Source: an uncultured Mucilaginibacter sp. (GTDB lineage: Bacteria > Bacteroidota > Bacteroidia > Sphingobacteriales > Sphingobacteriaceae). Taken from it: a stretch of DNA of 64,000 nt. Positions within the stretch are counted from its first letter, which is position 1; every line of letters starts with the position of its first letter. This document shows, in pieces, positions 54,245 to 62,188 of the stretch. The stretch covers positions 1-64,000 of the forward strand of contig CAJYJH010000056.1 in assembly GCA_913775265.1 (NCBI GenBank), read 5' to 3'. The position numbers and the translations under genes were made by a program. The notes beneath the pieces were generated by a model. It had not been told where the DNA came from. It ran no database searches and was given only the letters and a program-made list of their open reading frames with translations.

Positions 54245-54991
54245 TTATAACTGACCACCTGATACCTGTATCCTTTCGCCGGTTATCCAGCCGGCATCGT
54301 CTGATGCCAGGAACACAGCAACGTTTGCAATGTCTTGGGGTTGTGCTATGCGTCCGAGTGGGGTAATAGCAATAGTTTGTTTTTCAAAGTCACTGCCTGC
54401 AATACCTTTCTCTACCGAACCTTCGGTTCGGGTCATGCCTGGCGCAAGTGTATTTACCCTTATATTTCGAGGTCCTAATTCTTTAGCCAAAACTTTAGTG
54501 ATGTTATCAATAGCAGCCTTGGTTGCCGAAAACACCAGCGTACCGGGCAATGGGTTAATGCTGGTAGTAGCGCTAATGTTTATAATGCTGCCTCCATTAG
54601 TCATTAACGAGGCAGCTTTTTGGGTAACCAGTATAGTACCAATTAAATTGGTATCTATTTGCGCTTTCAGATGTTCGGCCGTTAAAGATTCGAGCATCTC
54701 GAATTCAAGTACACCGGCATTGTTCACCAGGATATCCAATTGGCCAAAGGCAGCTATAGTTTCATCAAACAGCTTTGCGATGTCTGCCGGCTTCGAGATA
54801 TCAGCCCCAACCGCAATTGCCGTGCCGCCCAGCGCGGCTATATCTTTAACTACCTGATTAGCTCTGGCGCTGTTGTTCCGGTAATTAATAATTACTTTAG
54901 CGCCCTGGCTTGCCAGCCCGATGGCAATGCCGGCACCAATACCCTGCGACGAGCCGGTAATTATCACCACTTTATCTTTCAGTAAACTCAT
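54245..54991 (-). CDS. SDR paralogue lacking the catalytic Ser and Tyr (second of trio)
   Basis: A 248-residue SDR protein that aligns along its whole length with the two neighbours. The nucleotide-binding TGSSQGIGAG and VNNAG motifs and the catalytic Lys are intact, but the catalytic Ser is Ala (INISATTS, codon 54569-54571) and the catalytic Tyr is Phe (LVFSATKAA, codon 54530-54532). It is therefore predicted to bind cofactor but not to catalyse a normal SDR reaction. It may be a pseudoenzyme subunit or a recently decayed copy; the frame is otherwise perfect. Confidence 0.9.
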   Translation of the reverse strand: MSLLKDKVVIITGSSQGIGAGIAIGLASQGAKVIINYRNNSARANQVVKDIAALGGTAIAVGADISKPADIAKLFDETIAAFGQLDILVNNAGVLEFEMLESLTAEHLKAQIDTNLIGTILVTQKAASLMTNGGSIINISATTSINPLPGTLVFSATKAAIDNITKVLAKELGPRNIRVNTLAPGMTRTEGSVEKGIAGSDFEKQTIAITPLGRIAQPQDIANVAVFLASDDAGWITGERIQVSGGQL

Positions 54992-55009
54992 ATACTATTA
55001 TTATTATTA

Positions 55010-55762
55010 TTAAATCTGTCCGCCTGCAACTTGTATTCTCTCGCCGGTTACCCATCCGGCATCATCCGACGCCAGGAACACGGCAACTTTGGCAATGTCT
55101 TCGGGCTGGCCAATGCGCCCCATCGGCACTTGGGCAACTAACTGCGCTTCCCAGTCGCCACCCATAAACCCCTGCTCATGAGAGCCTTCGGTTTCTGTTA
55201 TACCCGGTGATATCGTGTTCACCCTGATGTCTTTCGGCCCCAGCTCTTTGGCCAAAGCTTTGGTCACATTATCAATAGCAGCTTTGGTGGCTGCATACAC
55301 TAAGGTGCCGGGCAAAGGATTGAGGCTTACGGTAGAACTGATGTTAATAATGGCACCTCCATGGGGGCCCATTACTTCGGCCGCTTTTTTTGCACCCAGT
55401 ATAGTGCCGATCAGGTTAGTATTAATGTTGCTGTGGAGTGTATCGAGGGTAATATCTTCTAGCATCACGATATCGTAAATACCGGCGTTATTTACCAAAA
55501 CATCTACCTTATTAAAAGCCTTGATCGTATCTGCAAAAAGCCTATCTATTTCTGCGGGACTGGACACGTCGGCTTGGATAGCAATCGCTTCTCCACCATT
55601 TTCTACAATATGATCAACGACTTTTTGCGCCCTTACGTGGTCCTTTGCATAGTTAACTACCACTTTAGCACCTGCTGCACCATACGCCTTAGCAATACCT
55701 GCACCGATGCCCTTTGATGCACCGGTTACAATGGCTACCTTATTTTCTAATTTCCTTGTCAT
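55010..55762 (-). CDS. SDR oxidoreductase, intact active site (first of trio)
   Basis: A 250-residue classical SDR, first gene of the operon. Cofactor motif TGASKGIGAG, catalytic Ser in INISSTVS and Tyr-Lys pair in LVYAATKAA are all present. The open frame begins at 55786, but the promoter -7 box (55784-55791) overlaps that start, so the ATG at 55762 (MTRKLENKVAIV) is used. It is divergent from the hxlR-like gene across an operator region and likely regulated by it. Confidence 0.92.
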   Translation of the reverse strand: MTRKLENKVAIVTGASKGIGAGIAKAYGAAGAKVVVNYAKDHVRAQKVVDHIVENGGEAIAIQADVSSPAEIDRLFADTIKAFNKVDVLVNNAGIYDIVMLEDITLDTLHSNINTNLIGTILGAKKAAEVMGPHGGAIINISSTVSLNPLPGTLVYAATKAAIDNVTKALAKELGPKDIRVNTISPGITETEGSHEQGFMGGDWEAQLVAQVPMGRIGQPEDIAKVAVFLASDDAGWVTGERIQVAGGQI

Positions 55763-55783
55763 CAGAGTTACAATTATTTGTAG

Positions 55784-55791
55784 CAAAGCTA
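55784..55791 (-). promoter_or_regulatory. -7 box of the SDR operon
   Basis: Minus-strand TAGCTTTG, a perfect TAnnTTTG match, 21 bases before the ATG at 55762. The -33 position falls on the 55802-55816 inverted repeat, so a bound repressor would block it. Confidence 0.6.
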
Positions 55792-55801
55792 TATTGTACT
55801 T

Positions 55802-55816
55802 ACTTTTATAAAAAGT
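55802..55816. promoter_or_regulatory. Operator-like inverted repeat, SDR side
   Basis: ACTTTT-ATA-AAAAGT, perfect 6-bp arms. It overlaps the expected -33 region of the SDR promoter. Probable HxlR site. Confidence 0.5.
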
Positions 55817-55820
55817 ACCT

Positions 55821-55849
55821 ACTTTTTGGTAGTTTACCTACTAAAAAGT
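55821..55849. promoter_or_regulatory. Operator-like inverted repeat, hxlR side
   Basis: ACTTTTTGGTAG (55821-55832) and CTACTAAAAAGT (55838-55849) pair over 12 bases with one mismatch around a five-base spacer. It spans the -33 and touches the -7 of the hxlR-like promoter. Confidence 0.65.
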
Positions 55850-55856
55850 AACTATG
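55825..55856 (+). promoter_or_regulatory. Promoter of the hxlR-like gene
   Basis: TTTG at 55825-55828, 20-base spacer, TAACTATG at 55849-55856 (one mismatch from TAnnTTTG). The ATG at 55886 follows after 29 bases. The promoter lies inside the larger inverted repeat, suggesting autoregulation. Confidence 0.5.
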
Positions 55857-55885
55857 CTGATTATCAATTATTTAAAGTGTTAGAA

Positions 55886-56248
55886 ATGGCTAAGATGACA
55901 AAAGAATGTTCCAACTCACCCACTTGTTCGGTAGATTGGGCATTCAGGCGGATTGGCGGAAAATATAAAGGCAGAATTTTATGGTGTTTGAATGAATACA
56001 AGGTGATCCGTTTTGGGGAACTTGGAAGAGTATTGGCCGATGTAACCACAAAAATGCTGACACAAACCCTCCGCGAACTGGAAAAAGATGACCTGATTAA
56101 CCGGAAGGTCTATCACCAGGTGCCACCCATGGTAGAGTATTCGCTAACCGAAACAGGCAAAGAACTTATTCCGTTTATTACTTATTTAAAAGAATGGGGG
56201 GATAAAAAAGTAGCTGTTGAAAGAGAGAAGAGAAAACTGATGCAATGA
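55886..56248 (+). CDS. HxlR-family transcription regulator
   Basis: A 120-residue winged-helix regulator. SVDWAFRRIGGKYKGRILWCLNE is the family start, followed by RFGELGRVLADVTTKMLTQTLRELEKDDLI (recognition helix) and the wing. Two Cys residues near the N-terminus (KECSNSPTC) could sense oxidants or electrophiles, as in related HypR/YodB proteins. The ATG at 55886 (MAKMTKEC) is chosen because the longer start at 55826 falls inside the promoter. It is divergent from three SDR genes. Confidence 0.9.
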   Translation: MAKMTKECSNSPTCSVDWAFRRIGGKYKGRILWCLNEYKVIRFGELGRVLADVTTKMLTQTLRELEKDDLINRKVYHQVPPMVEYSLTETGKELIPFITYLKEWGDKKVAVEREKRKLMQ

Positions 56249-56457
56249 TTTTGTTTTGTACGCGATAATGTAATACAAGTAGCCAGAGAGCGGCTGTTTG
56301 ACAAGTGTAAATCGGCCACCTAAATTGCCCGAAAAATCTTTTTTAGATACCCATAGCAATTTCCTCTTTATTTAAACAAGAAAATCAGGCCTTCCAGCTA
56401 ACAACTATCGGAGTGTTAGTTGAGTGTATTCAGGTTATCTATTTAAAGATTTAATTG

Positions 56458-56486
56458 CGTAGGTAACTACGTAATATTTTACGTAG
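56458..56486. promoter_or_regulatory. Overlapping palindromic operator before the GNAT-MarR operon
   Basis: CGTAG-GTAA-CTACG (56458-56471) overlaps the perfect CTACGTAA-TATT-TTACGTAG (56467-56486). The second ends nine bases before the GNAT ATG at 56496. The three CTACG/CGTAG half sites are a likely MarR-dimer site. Confidence 0.65.
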
Positions 56487-56495
56487 GTTTATAAC

Positions 56496-56996
56496 ATGAA
56501 TACTTCACTCGCTATCAAACCAATCCACAATGAATACTGCGGGCAGGTTATCAATCTCATTTTAAACATACAGCAAGTCGAGTTTGGTTTAAGCATTACC
56601 ATCAACCAACAACCCGATTTGTTAGATATTGATGCTAACTATCATTTAGGCGGCGGCTGCTTTTGGGGAGCCTTTGTGAATGATGAACTGGTAGGCACCA
56701 TTGCTTTAATTAATACTGGTCATCACTCAGGGTGCATCCGCAAGATGTTTGTTAAAAAAGAGTTTCGGGGTAAAGAATGGGGCACAGCTCAAAAGCTGCT
56801 GGATGTATTACTGCAATATTGCCGTAGCTTAAAAATTACTCACATTCAACTCGGCACTGTTGCGCCTTTAAAGGCAGCACACCGTTTTTATGAGCGCAAC
56901 GGTTTTCAGCAAATTGATAAAAAAGAGCTGCCTGCACATTTCCCGCTCATGCTGACCGACACTATGTTTTTTGAGTTACATTTATCCGAAAGCTAA
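56496..56996 (+). CDS. GNAT-family N-acetyltransferase
   Basis: A 166-residue GNAT protein. The acetyl-CoA loop is seen in RKMFVKKEFRGKEWGTAQKLL (the RxxGxG/A type turn), and the later FYERNGFQ is the usual GNAT C-terminal motif. Substrate unknown; small amine compounds or antibiotics are possible. The MarR gene starts five bases after its stop, so the two form an operon behind the palindromic operator. Confidence 0.88.
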   Translation: MNTSLAIKPIHNEYCGQVINLILNIQQVEFGLSITINQQPDLLDIDANYHLGGGCFWGAFVNDELVGTIALINTGHHSGCIRKMFVKKEFRGKEWGTAQKLLDVLLQYCRSLKITHIQLGTVAPLKAAHRFYERNGFQQIDKKELPAHFPLMLTDTMFFELHLSES

Positions 56997-57001
56997 GCAG
57001 C

Positions 57002-57475
57002 ATGAATGTAATTGATGAGTCGGGCGTGTTAGCCATTGCCACTCGCTTACAGCGACTTGCCGAACGCATGCGCAAAGACGGTGCACAGATTTACCAGGCA
57101 CACGGTATTGATTTTGAGCCTAAATGGTTCCCTGTAATTTATACTTTATACCACCGTAAGCAGCTCAGTGTGGTAGAGCTTTCGGCCGAGATAGGGTATA
57201 GTCACCCCTCCACCATAGGGCTTTTAAAAGAGCTGGAAAAACTGAAAATCATCCAGTCTGCCAAAGATAAAACCGACGAACGTAAGCGCCTGATACAGCT
57301 AACTACCAAAGGTAAATTGCTAACCGCGCAAATGGAACCGGTTTGGCAGGTAATGATAACTGCAACAGCGCAACTGATTGATACCCAAAATAACCTCATG
57401 AAAGCCATTGAAGAAGTAGAGCAGCAAATTGACGTGCAAAGTTTTTACCAGCGCGCCAAGGTGATTATGGGATAA
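57002..57475 (+). CDS. MarR-family transcription regulator
   Basis: A 157-residue winged-helix regulator with the MarR pattern VVELSAEIGYSHPSTIGLLKELEKLKII (helix-turn-helix) followed by the wing with DERKRLIQLTTKG. It probably acts as a dimer on palindromic sites and most simply controls its own operon through the 56458-56486 site. Ligand unknown. It is co-transcribed with the GNAT gene. Confidence 0.88.
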   Translation: MNVIDESGVLAIATRLQRLAERMRKDGAQIYQAHGIDFEPKWFPVIYTLYHRKQLSVVELSAEIGYSHPSTIGLLKELEKLKIIQSAKDKTDERKRLIQLTTKGKLLTAQMEPVWQVMITATAQLIDTQNNLMKAIEEVEQQIDVQSFYQRAKVIMG

Positions 57476-57530
57476 CTACGGAATAAAAAGCAAGACGGGC
57501 AGCACCATAAGCTTTTACCTGTGTATTGTT

Positions 57531-57538
57531 TACATTTG
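57531..57538 (+). promoter_or_regulatory. -7 box of the 57547 Crp/Fnr gene
   Basis: TACATTTG, a perfect TAnnTTTG match, ends eight bases before the ATG at 57547. Confidence 0.5.
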
Positions 57539-57546
57539 CCTAACTT

Positions 57547-58125
57547 ATGTTTAACGTATTTGAGAAATATTTGCGTAGCTGGACCAACATTTCAGACGAA
57601 GAGATGGACCTGATCCGTGCTGCAAGTACCGAAAAGAAAATACGGAAGTGGCAGTCTATACTTCACGATGGCGAGGTTTGGAAAAGCAACTGTTTTATTA
57701 CCAGTGGTTGTTTCAGGCTGTACAGGTATAGCCCCGACGGAGTTGACCACACACTCAGGTTTGGTATAGAAAACTGGTGGATAACCGACCAGGAAAGCTA
57801 TAACCACGAAACGCCTTCGGCTTACAATATTGAAGCTCTGGCTGCAAGTACCATAGTATTGTGGAGCAAACCGGCATGGGAAGAACTCTTGGACACTATT
57901 CCGGCCCTTAAACATTTTCAGGAAAGGCTTTTTGCCCGTAGTTTAGAGATGAGTAACCGGCGCATTTATTCGCTCATTAGTAATTCGGCCGAAGAAAAGT
58001 ACCTAGAGTTTCAGAAAATTTACCCCCAGGTTTTCAATAAAGTGCCGTTGCATATGGTTGCGTCCTACCTCGGAATATCAAGAGAAACGTTAAGTCGCGT
58101 ACGTGCGTCGTTTTCAAAAAAATGA
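57547..58125 (+). CDS. Crp/Fnr-family transcription regulator
   Basis: A 192-residue regulator with a cyclic-nucleotide-type barrel (about 25-115) and a C-terminal helix-turn-helix (VASYLGISRETLSRVRASF). No Fe-S Cys cluster is present. It resembles the protein at 35343-35924 in length and layout and shares the near-leaderless promoter arrangement. The following amidase gene is convergent. Confidence 0.85.
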   Translation: MFNVFEKYLRSWTNISDEEMDLIRAASTEKKIRKWQSILHDGEVWKSNCFITSGCFRLYRYSPDGVDHTLRFGIENWWITDQESYNHETPSAYNIEALAASTIVLWSKPAWEELLDTIPALKHFQERLFARSLEMSNRRIYSLISNSAEEKYLEFQKIYPQVFNKVPLHMVASYLGISRETLSRVRASFSKK

Positions 58126-58184
58126 ACAAAACCCTCCGAAATGGCTCCGAAAGGCTTTGCTATAGTAAGGCAGAATAATTTGTA

Positions 58185-59612
58185 TTAAAGGTTGGGGTGC
58201 AGGTTGCGCACCTGGCTTACACTTTCGAGCATAGCAGCAGCGTGCAATATTATTGATTCGGCCAGCCAGCTGCCTACCAGCTGAACGGCAATAGGCAAGC
58301 CTTCCCGGCTGGTACCAAAGCGCATAGCAATGCCCGGTAAACCGGTAACGTTAAGCGGCACGGTTGCACCCTGTAAATAAGTAGCATCTACTTTTTGCCC
58401 GTCAATGATAAATTCACTCTCGCCATGTTTATGGGCCGGAATGGGCAGCACATGGGTAAGCAGCACATCATATTGCTCAAAGTATTCGGCAAAACCATCA
58501 CGCAAACGCTCGGCGGCTTGTTCTGCATCAATAAAATCTTTCATCGATGTGTCCGGTAGTGAAAGCATAGTTTTAGCCATCTTATAAATTTCATTTTCGC
58601 TGCGGCCCGCTGTAGCCTGTTTAAAAGCTTCTTTCATTTCCATTACGTGGATGCGGTTAAAAACATCGAGAGCAAAGTCGCGCTCCAGGGCAGGGATGCG
58701 TACCTGCTCAACCTGTGTACCTAAACTTTTAAAAGCTTCGGCAGCAGCGGCCACAGTAGCGGCTACTTCAGGGTCAACAGGGCCAAAACCGGGGCCTGTC
58801 ATCCAGCCAATTCGCAAAGTGCGGTTGGGCTGGTTGCCAGTACCTGCATCAAACTTAACGGTATTGCTGGCAAAAGCATCGCGGCCATCAGGTCCGGCAA
58901 GCACGCCATAGGCCATTTTTAAATCGTTAATACTGCGGGCCATAGGGCCAACATGCCAAAAACGGCGGGGTTCTCTTGGCCAAACACCGGTCATGGGTAT
59001 GCGGCCGTGTGTAGGTTTAAGTGATACAATGCCGGTTTGGGCAGCCGGACCGCGTACAGAAATAGCTAAATCGGTACCCAGTCCGAGCGGCGACATCCCT
59101 GCGGCAATAGCTGCCGATTCGCCGCCGCTTGATCCGCCTGGGGTACGGATTAAATCCCATGGGTTGTTTGTCCGGCCGCTGAGCAGGTTGTCGCTTTCAA
59201 TCCAGTATGAAAATTCGGGCAGGTTGGTTTTTGCTAAAAGTATACCGCCGGCCTGTTTCATGCGGGCAACACTGGTAGCATCAGCATTTGGGGTGCGCCC
59301 TTTAAAAATGGGTGAACCGCGTTGCGTTAAAACGGTTGCCGTATCAATAGAGTCTTTAACCGTAAATGGCACGCCGTGCAGCGGGCCTAATTTCTGGCCG
59401 CTCATTACTGCGGCTTCGGCTGCTTTGGCGCCGGCAAGAGCCTCGGTGGCTACGGTAACAATAGCGTTTACCTTTGGATTAAGTGTCTCTATACGGTCGA
59501 GGTGAGCTTTCATCACTTCAACCGGCGATATTTCGCGGTTGCGTATCAGTTGCGCAAGTGTGGTAGCGTCCTGAAAGTGGAGGGGATCGGTGTTGCTGCG
59601 TTGATTTTTCAT
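58185..59612 (-). CDS. Amidase-signature family amidase with altered loop
   Basis: A 475-residue amidase signature enzyme hydrolysing carboxamides. The catalytic Lys is in GVPFTVKDSID and the cis-Ser in TPGGSSGGES, and Ser of the nucleophile loop is kept (DLAISVRGPA). The glycines that normally form the oxyanion hole in DxGGS are replaced by Ala-Ile, a variant I have seen in some related amidases. The ATG at 59612 (MKNQRSNTDPLHF) is used; the open frame from 59681 adds a non-homologous tail. Substrate unknown. Confidence 0.85.
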   Translation of the reverse strand: MKNQRSNTDPLHFQDATTLAQLIRNREISPVEVMKAHLDRIETLNPKVNAIVTVATEALAGAKAAEAAVMSGQKLGPLHGVPFTVKDSIDTATVLTQRGSPIFKGRTPNADATSVARMKQAGGILLAKTNLPEFSYWIESDNLLSGRTNNPWDLIRTPGGSSGGESAAIAAGMSPLGLGTDLAISVRGPAAQTGIVSLKPTHGRIPMTGVWPREPRRFWHVGPMARSINDLKMAYGVLAGPDGRDAFASNTVKFDAGTGNQPNRTLRIGWMTGPGFGPVDPEVAATVAAAAEAFKSLGTQVEQVRIPALERDFALDVFNRIHVMEMKEAFKQATAGRSENEIYKMAKTMLSLPDTSMKDFIDAEQAAERLRDGFAEYFEQYDVLLTHVLPIPAHKHGESEFIIDGQKVDATYLQGATVPLNVTGLPGIAMRFGTSREGLPIAVQLVGSWLAESIILHAAAMLESVSQVRNLHPNL

Positions 59613-60044
59613 ATTAGTATGTTTAAAAATAAAATTTACTTGCACTCTTAGTGGAAGCGCATGTACAAAAATGAGCAGCAACGCCTACCCAAAACGAAGT
59701 GATATGACGCAATTTGACGTTGACTTTTATCACATGTTTTGTTTAGAAACAGATAGCTAAAAACACGTTAATATTTTACGTGCATCATATAGTACTTGAT
59801 ATCGGTTTTCATAATATTTAGATTCCGAGAAGCAAAGCGCACATCCGCTGATAGTAAAAATTTCAGTAAAAAGATATGATATATTACGAGTTGAAGCTAT
59901 GTTAGCTATTTAAGCGCATGAACAGAAAACAACTTAAATGGATAAGCCATAACCTGTCATCGAGTTGCAGGCTTTGGCGTGTTGTTATTTTGAATTGAAG
60001 CCCAACTATGCATGACCATATTTTTATTTTAGGAATTTAAATCT
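59613..60044. other. Intergenic region, amidase to AraC gene
   Basis: A 432-base AT-rich divergent gap. It contains CACGT-TAATATTTT-ACGTG at 59764-59782, whose core resembles the GNAT-MarR operator, and a short doubtful frame at 59919. No ORF or RNA is supported. Confidence 0.5.
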
Positions 60045-60899
60045 ATGCCCAAACGCAACACTGTTATCCCGGTAAATACCTTCAGTCATGGTGATGATGC
60101 CGGTGTGAGTTTTGACAGGTTTTCGTCGGAAGCTTTGCCGGGTTTAGATGATTGGAGCCAACCCGAGAGGCACGACCGGCATACTTGCTTTTTGATAGAG
60201 AGCGGTAACGTGCAAATCGATATTGATTTTAAACGTTATGAAATCAATGCTCCGGCACTAATCTATATGCACCCGGATCAAGTTCATCGCATCATCGGGT
60301 TCGCAAACGTAATCTGTAGCGCCTGGGCAATTACTAACGAGAAATTGCAGCCAGAATATTTGAAAAAGCTGGAAGATATCCTGCCCGCCAGCCCGATCGC
60401 ACTAATCGAAGATCGATTTAATTTATTTACTGATGCTGTATCATTAGGCCTTAAATTTTCTGAACTTAAAAGTACGCACGTCAACAGCAATTTACTGACG
60501 GGGCATTGCAATACGCTGGTGGCGCTGCTTATCTCCACTTATTCAGAGAGCTCTCCGGCAGGCCCTCAATCCGGAGCCGAACTCGTTACCAAAAACTTCC
60601 GGATCATATTAGCTGCTCATTTTACTCATGTTAAACGACCTGCACAGTTTGCCGAAAAACTTCACATGTCTGCCGCCTATCTTAATGAATGTGTTAAGCA
60701 AGTAACCGGGCAGCCGGTTACGTACCATATTCAGCAGCGTGTGGTGCTCGAAGCAAAGCGTTTACTGGTGCATTCCAGGCAATCAGTTAAAGAGATCGCT
60801 ACCATGCTGGGCTATGATGACTATGCTTACTTTTCAAGGCTGTTTACCAAGGTTGCCAGCATGTCGCCCGTACAATTTCGCCATAAAAACCTCGATTAA
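60045..60899 (+). CDS. AraC-family transcription regulator
   Basis: A 284-residue regulator with an N-terminal cupin-like sensing part (about 20-130) and two C-terminal helix-turn-helix units: AEKLHMSAAYLNECVKQVTG and VKEIATMLGYDDYAYFSRLFTKV. Together these fit an AraC/XylS regulator acting on sugar or stress genes. The adjacent FAD monooxygenase gene starts 77 bases downstream and is a plausible target. Confidence 0.9.
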   Translation: MPKRNTVIPVNTFSHGDDAGVSFDRFSSEALPGLDDWSQPERHDRHTCFLIESGNVQIDIDFKRYEINAPALIYMHPDQVHRIIGFANVICSAWAITNEKLQPEYLKKLEDILPASPIALIEDRFNLFTDAVSLGLKFSELKSTHVNSNLLTGHCNTLVALLISTYSESSPAGPQSGAELVTKNFRIILAAHFTHVKRPAQFAEKLHMSAAYLNECVKQVTGQPVTYHIQQRVVLEAKRLLVHSRQSVKEIATMLGYDDYAYFSRLFTKVASMSPVQFRHKNLD

Positions 60900-60975
60900 T
60901 CCAAATCATCCTTTGTTTCGTCCTATTGCAGCTGTTTAATCAAGGCTTGTTTTGCATTGAAATAAAAATGATTAA

Positions 60976-62097
60976 ATGCAAACTCAAAATAAACAAAAGG
61001 TGCTTGTTTCGGGCGCCAGCTTTGCGGGGCTGTGTACAGCCTATTGGATGAATAAATTGGGTTACCAGGTAACCATTGTTGAGACCGCCAAGAGTATAAA
61101 AAAAGGAGGGACGCCGGTAAACATCATGGGCCAAACCATTGGCGTAATGAAACGCATGGGGCTCTTTGAACAGGTGGTGGCTAACCAGATTATTATGCAA
61201 GGCTCGGAATTTAAGAATGCAGATGATGTAACTGTGCGGCAGGAATTAGGCAGGCAAAATCATCCGGAGCGTGAAGAGGAGTACGAAATTGAGCGCGATG
61301 TGTTGTTAAACCTACTCTACGACATGGTTAGAAACAACGTAGAATTTATTTATGACGACAGTATTACCAGCCTTCAAGAGACTAATAACTGTGTTACAGT
61401 TACCTTTAAAAGCAGTTCTGCCCAAAACTATAATTTAGTTTTTGGCTGCGATGGTATTCACTCAATAGTGCGGAGGCTCTGTTTCGGACCGGAGGCTATG
61501 TTTTCTCATTTCCTCGGGGGATATTTTTCAATCACTATTGTAAACCGCTTATTGCTACCGGAATTCACTATGCAGCTATACAGCGAGCCCGGCAAAACTA
61601 TTATGCTGAACGCCTACAACGGTAAAACAGACATCTGCCTGGCTTTTGCCGCCGAACAAGAAATAGTTTACAACTATCGTGATGAACAGCAAAAACGCAA
61701 TTTGATAGCAGATGCCTTTAAAAACATAGGGTGGCGTGGGCCGGAGGTACTGCGTGAAGTGGAACAGTGTAACTCCTTTTATTTTGATAAGCTGTGTCAG
61801 TTAAAAATGCCATCATGGACCAAAGGTCGCGTGGCCCTGGTAGGCGATGCGGGCTACTGCCCATCTCCGGCTGCCGGGCGCGGCGGCTCAATAGCAATTG
61901 ACGGTGCCGCTGCATTGGCCGAAGCTTTTGAGAAGTACCCTAACGATGTTGAACAGGCATTTCAATATTATAACCAAAGCTTCCGCCCGTTTATTGAAGA
62001 AGTACAAACCGGCGTAACAGACTTCGCCCTCGATATTCTACTGCCCAAAACGCAGGAGGCTATCGAGCAGAGAAATATGAATGGGTTTAACTTTTAA
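60976..62097 (+). CDS. FAD-dependent monooxygenase, TetX/PHBH-like
   Basis: A 373-residue flavoprotein hydroxylase. The dinucleotide fold begins VLVSGASFAGLCTAYWMNKLGY (FAD-binding), and GRVALVGDAGYCPSPAAGRGGS is the second FAD motif. It hydroxylates aromatic or antibiotic-like compounds using NAD(P)H. Similar proteins include tetracycline-inactivating TetX, but that activity is not shown here. It follows the AraC gene and is convergent with a VOC protein gene. Confidence 0.87.
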   Translation: MQTQNKQKVLVSGASFAGLCTAYWMNKLGYQVTIVETAKSIKKGGTPVNIMGQTIGVMKRMGLFEQVVANQIIMQGSEFKNADDVTVRQELGRQNHPEREEEYEIERDVLLNLLYDMVRNNVEFIYDDSITSLQETNNCVTVTFKSSSAQNYNLVFGCDGIHSIVRRLCFGPEAMFSHFLGGYFSITIVNRLLLPEFTMQLYSEPGKTIMLNAYNGKTDICLAFAAEQEIVYNYRDEQQKRNLIADAFKNIGWRGPEVLREVEQCNSFYFDKLCQLKMPSWTKGRVALVGDAGYCPSPAAGRGGSIAIDGAAALAEAFEKYPNDVEQAFQYYNQSFRPFIEEVQTGVTDFALDILLPKTQEAIEQRNMNGFNF

Positions 62098-62102
62098 AAG
62101 AT

Positions 62103-62140
62103 ATAACATAGCTTCTTTGAGATCAATGAGGCTATGTTAT
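62103..62140. terminator. Hairpin between convergent monooxygenase and VOC genes
   Basis: Perfect 10-bp arms ATAACATAGC (62103-62112) and GCTATGTTAT (62131-62140) with an 18-base loop, six bases after the monooxygenase stop. No clear T-run. Confidence 0.5.
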
Positions 62141-62188
62141 TGCATAGCAATTCAAACTACCAACGTAAGCTAATCAGACAGATCAATT

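Noticed and set aside
55826..55885. Upstream in-frame start for the HxlR gene
   Set aside because: It lies inside the promoter and inverted repeat; homologues begin near MTKEC.
59613..59681. Longer N-terminus of the amidase
   Set aside because: Adds an unrelated tail before the conserved start; no homology pattern.
59919..60000. 26-codon ORF in the amidase-AraC gap
   Set aside because: No conserved features, no promoter box and too short to support.
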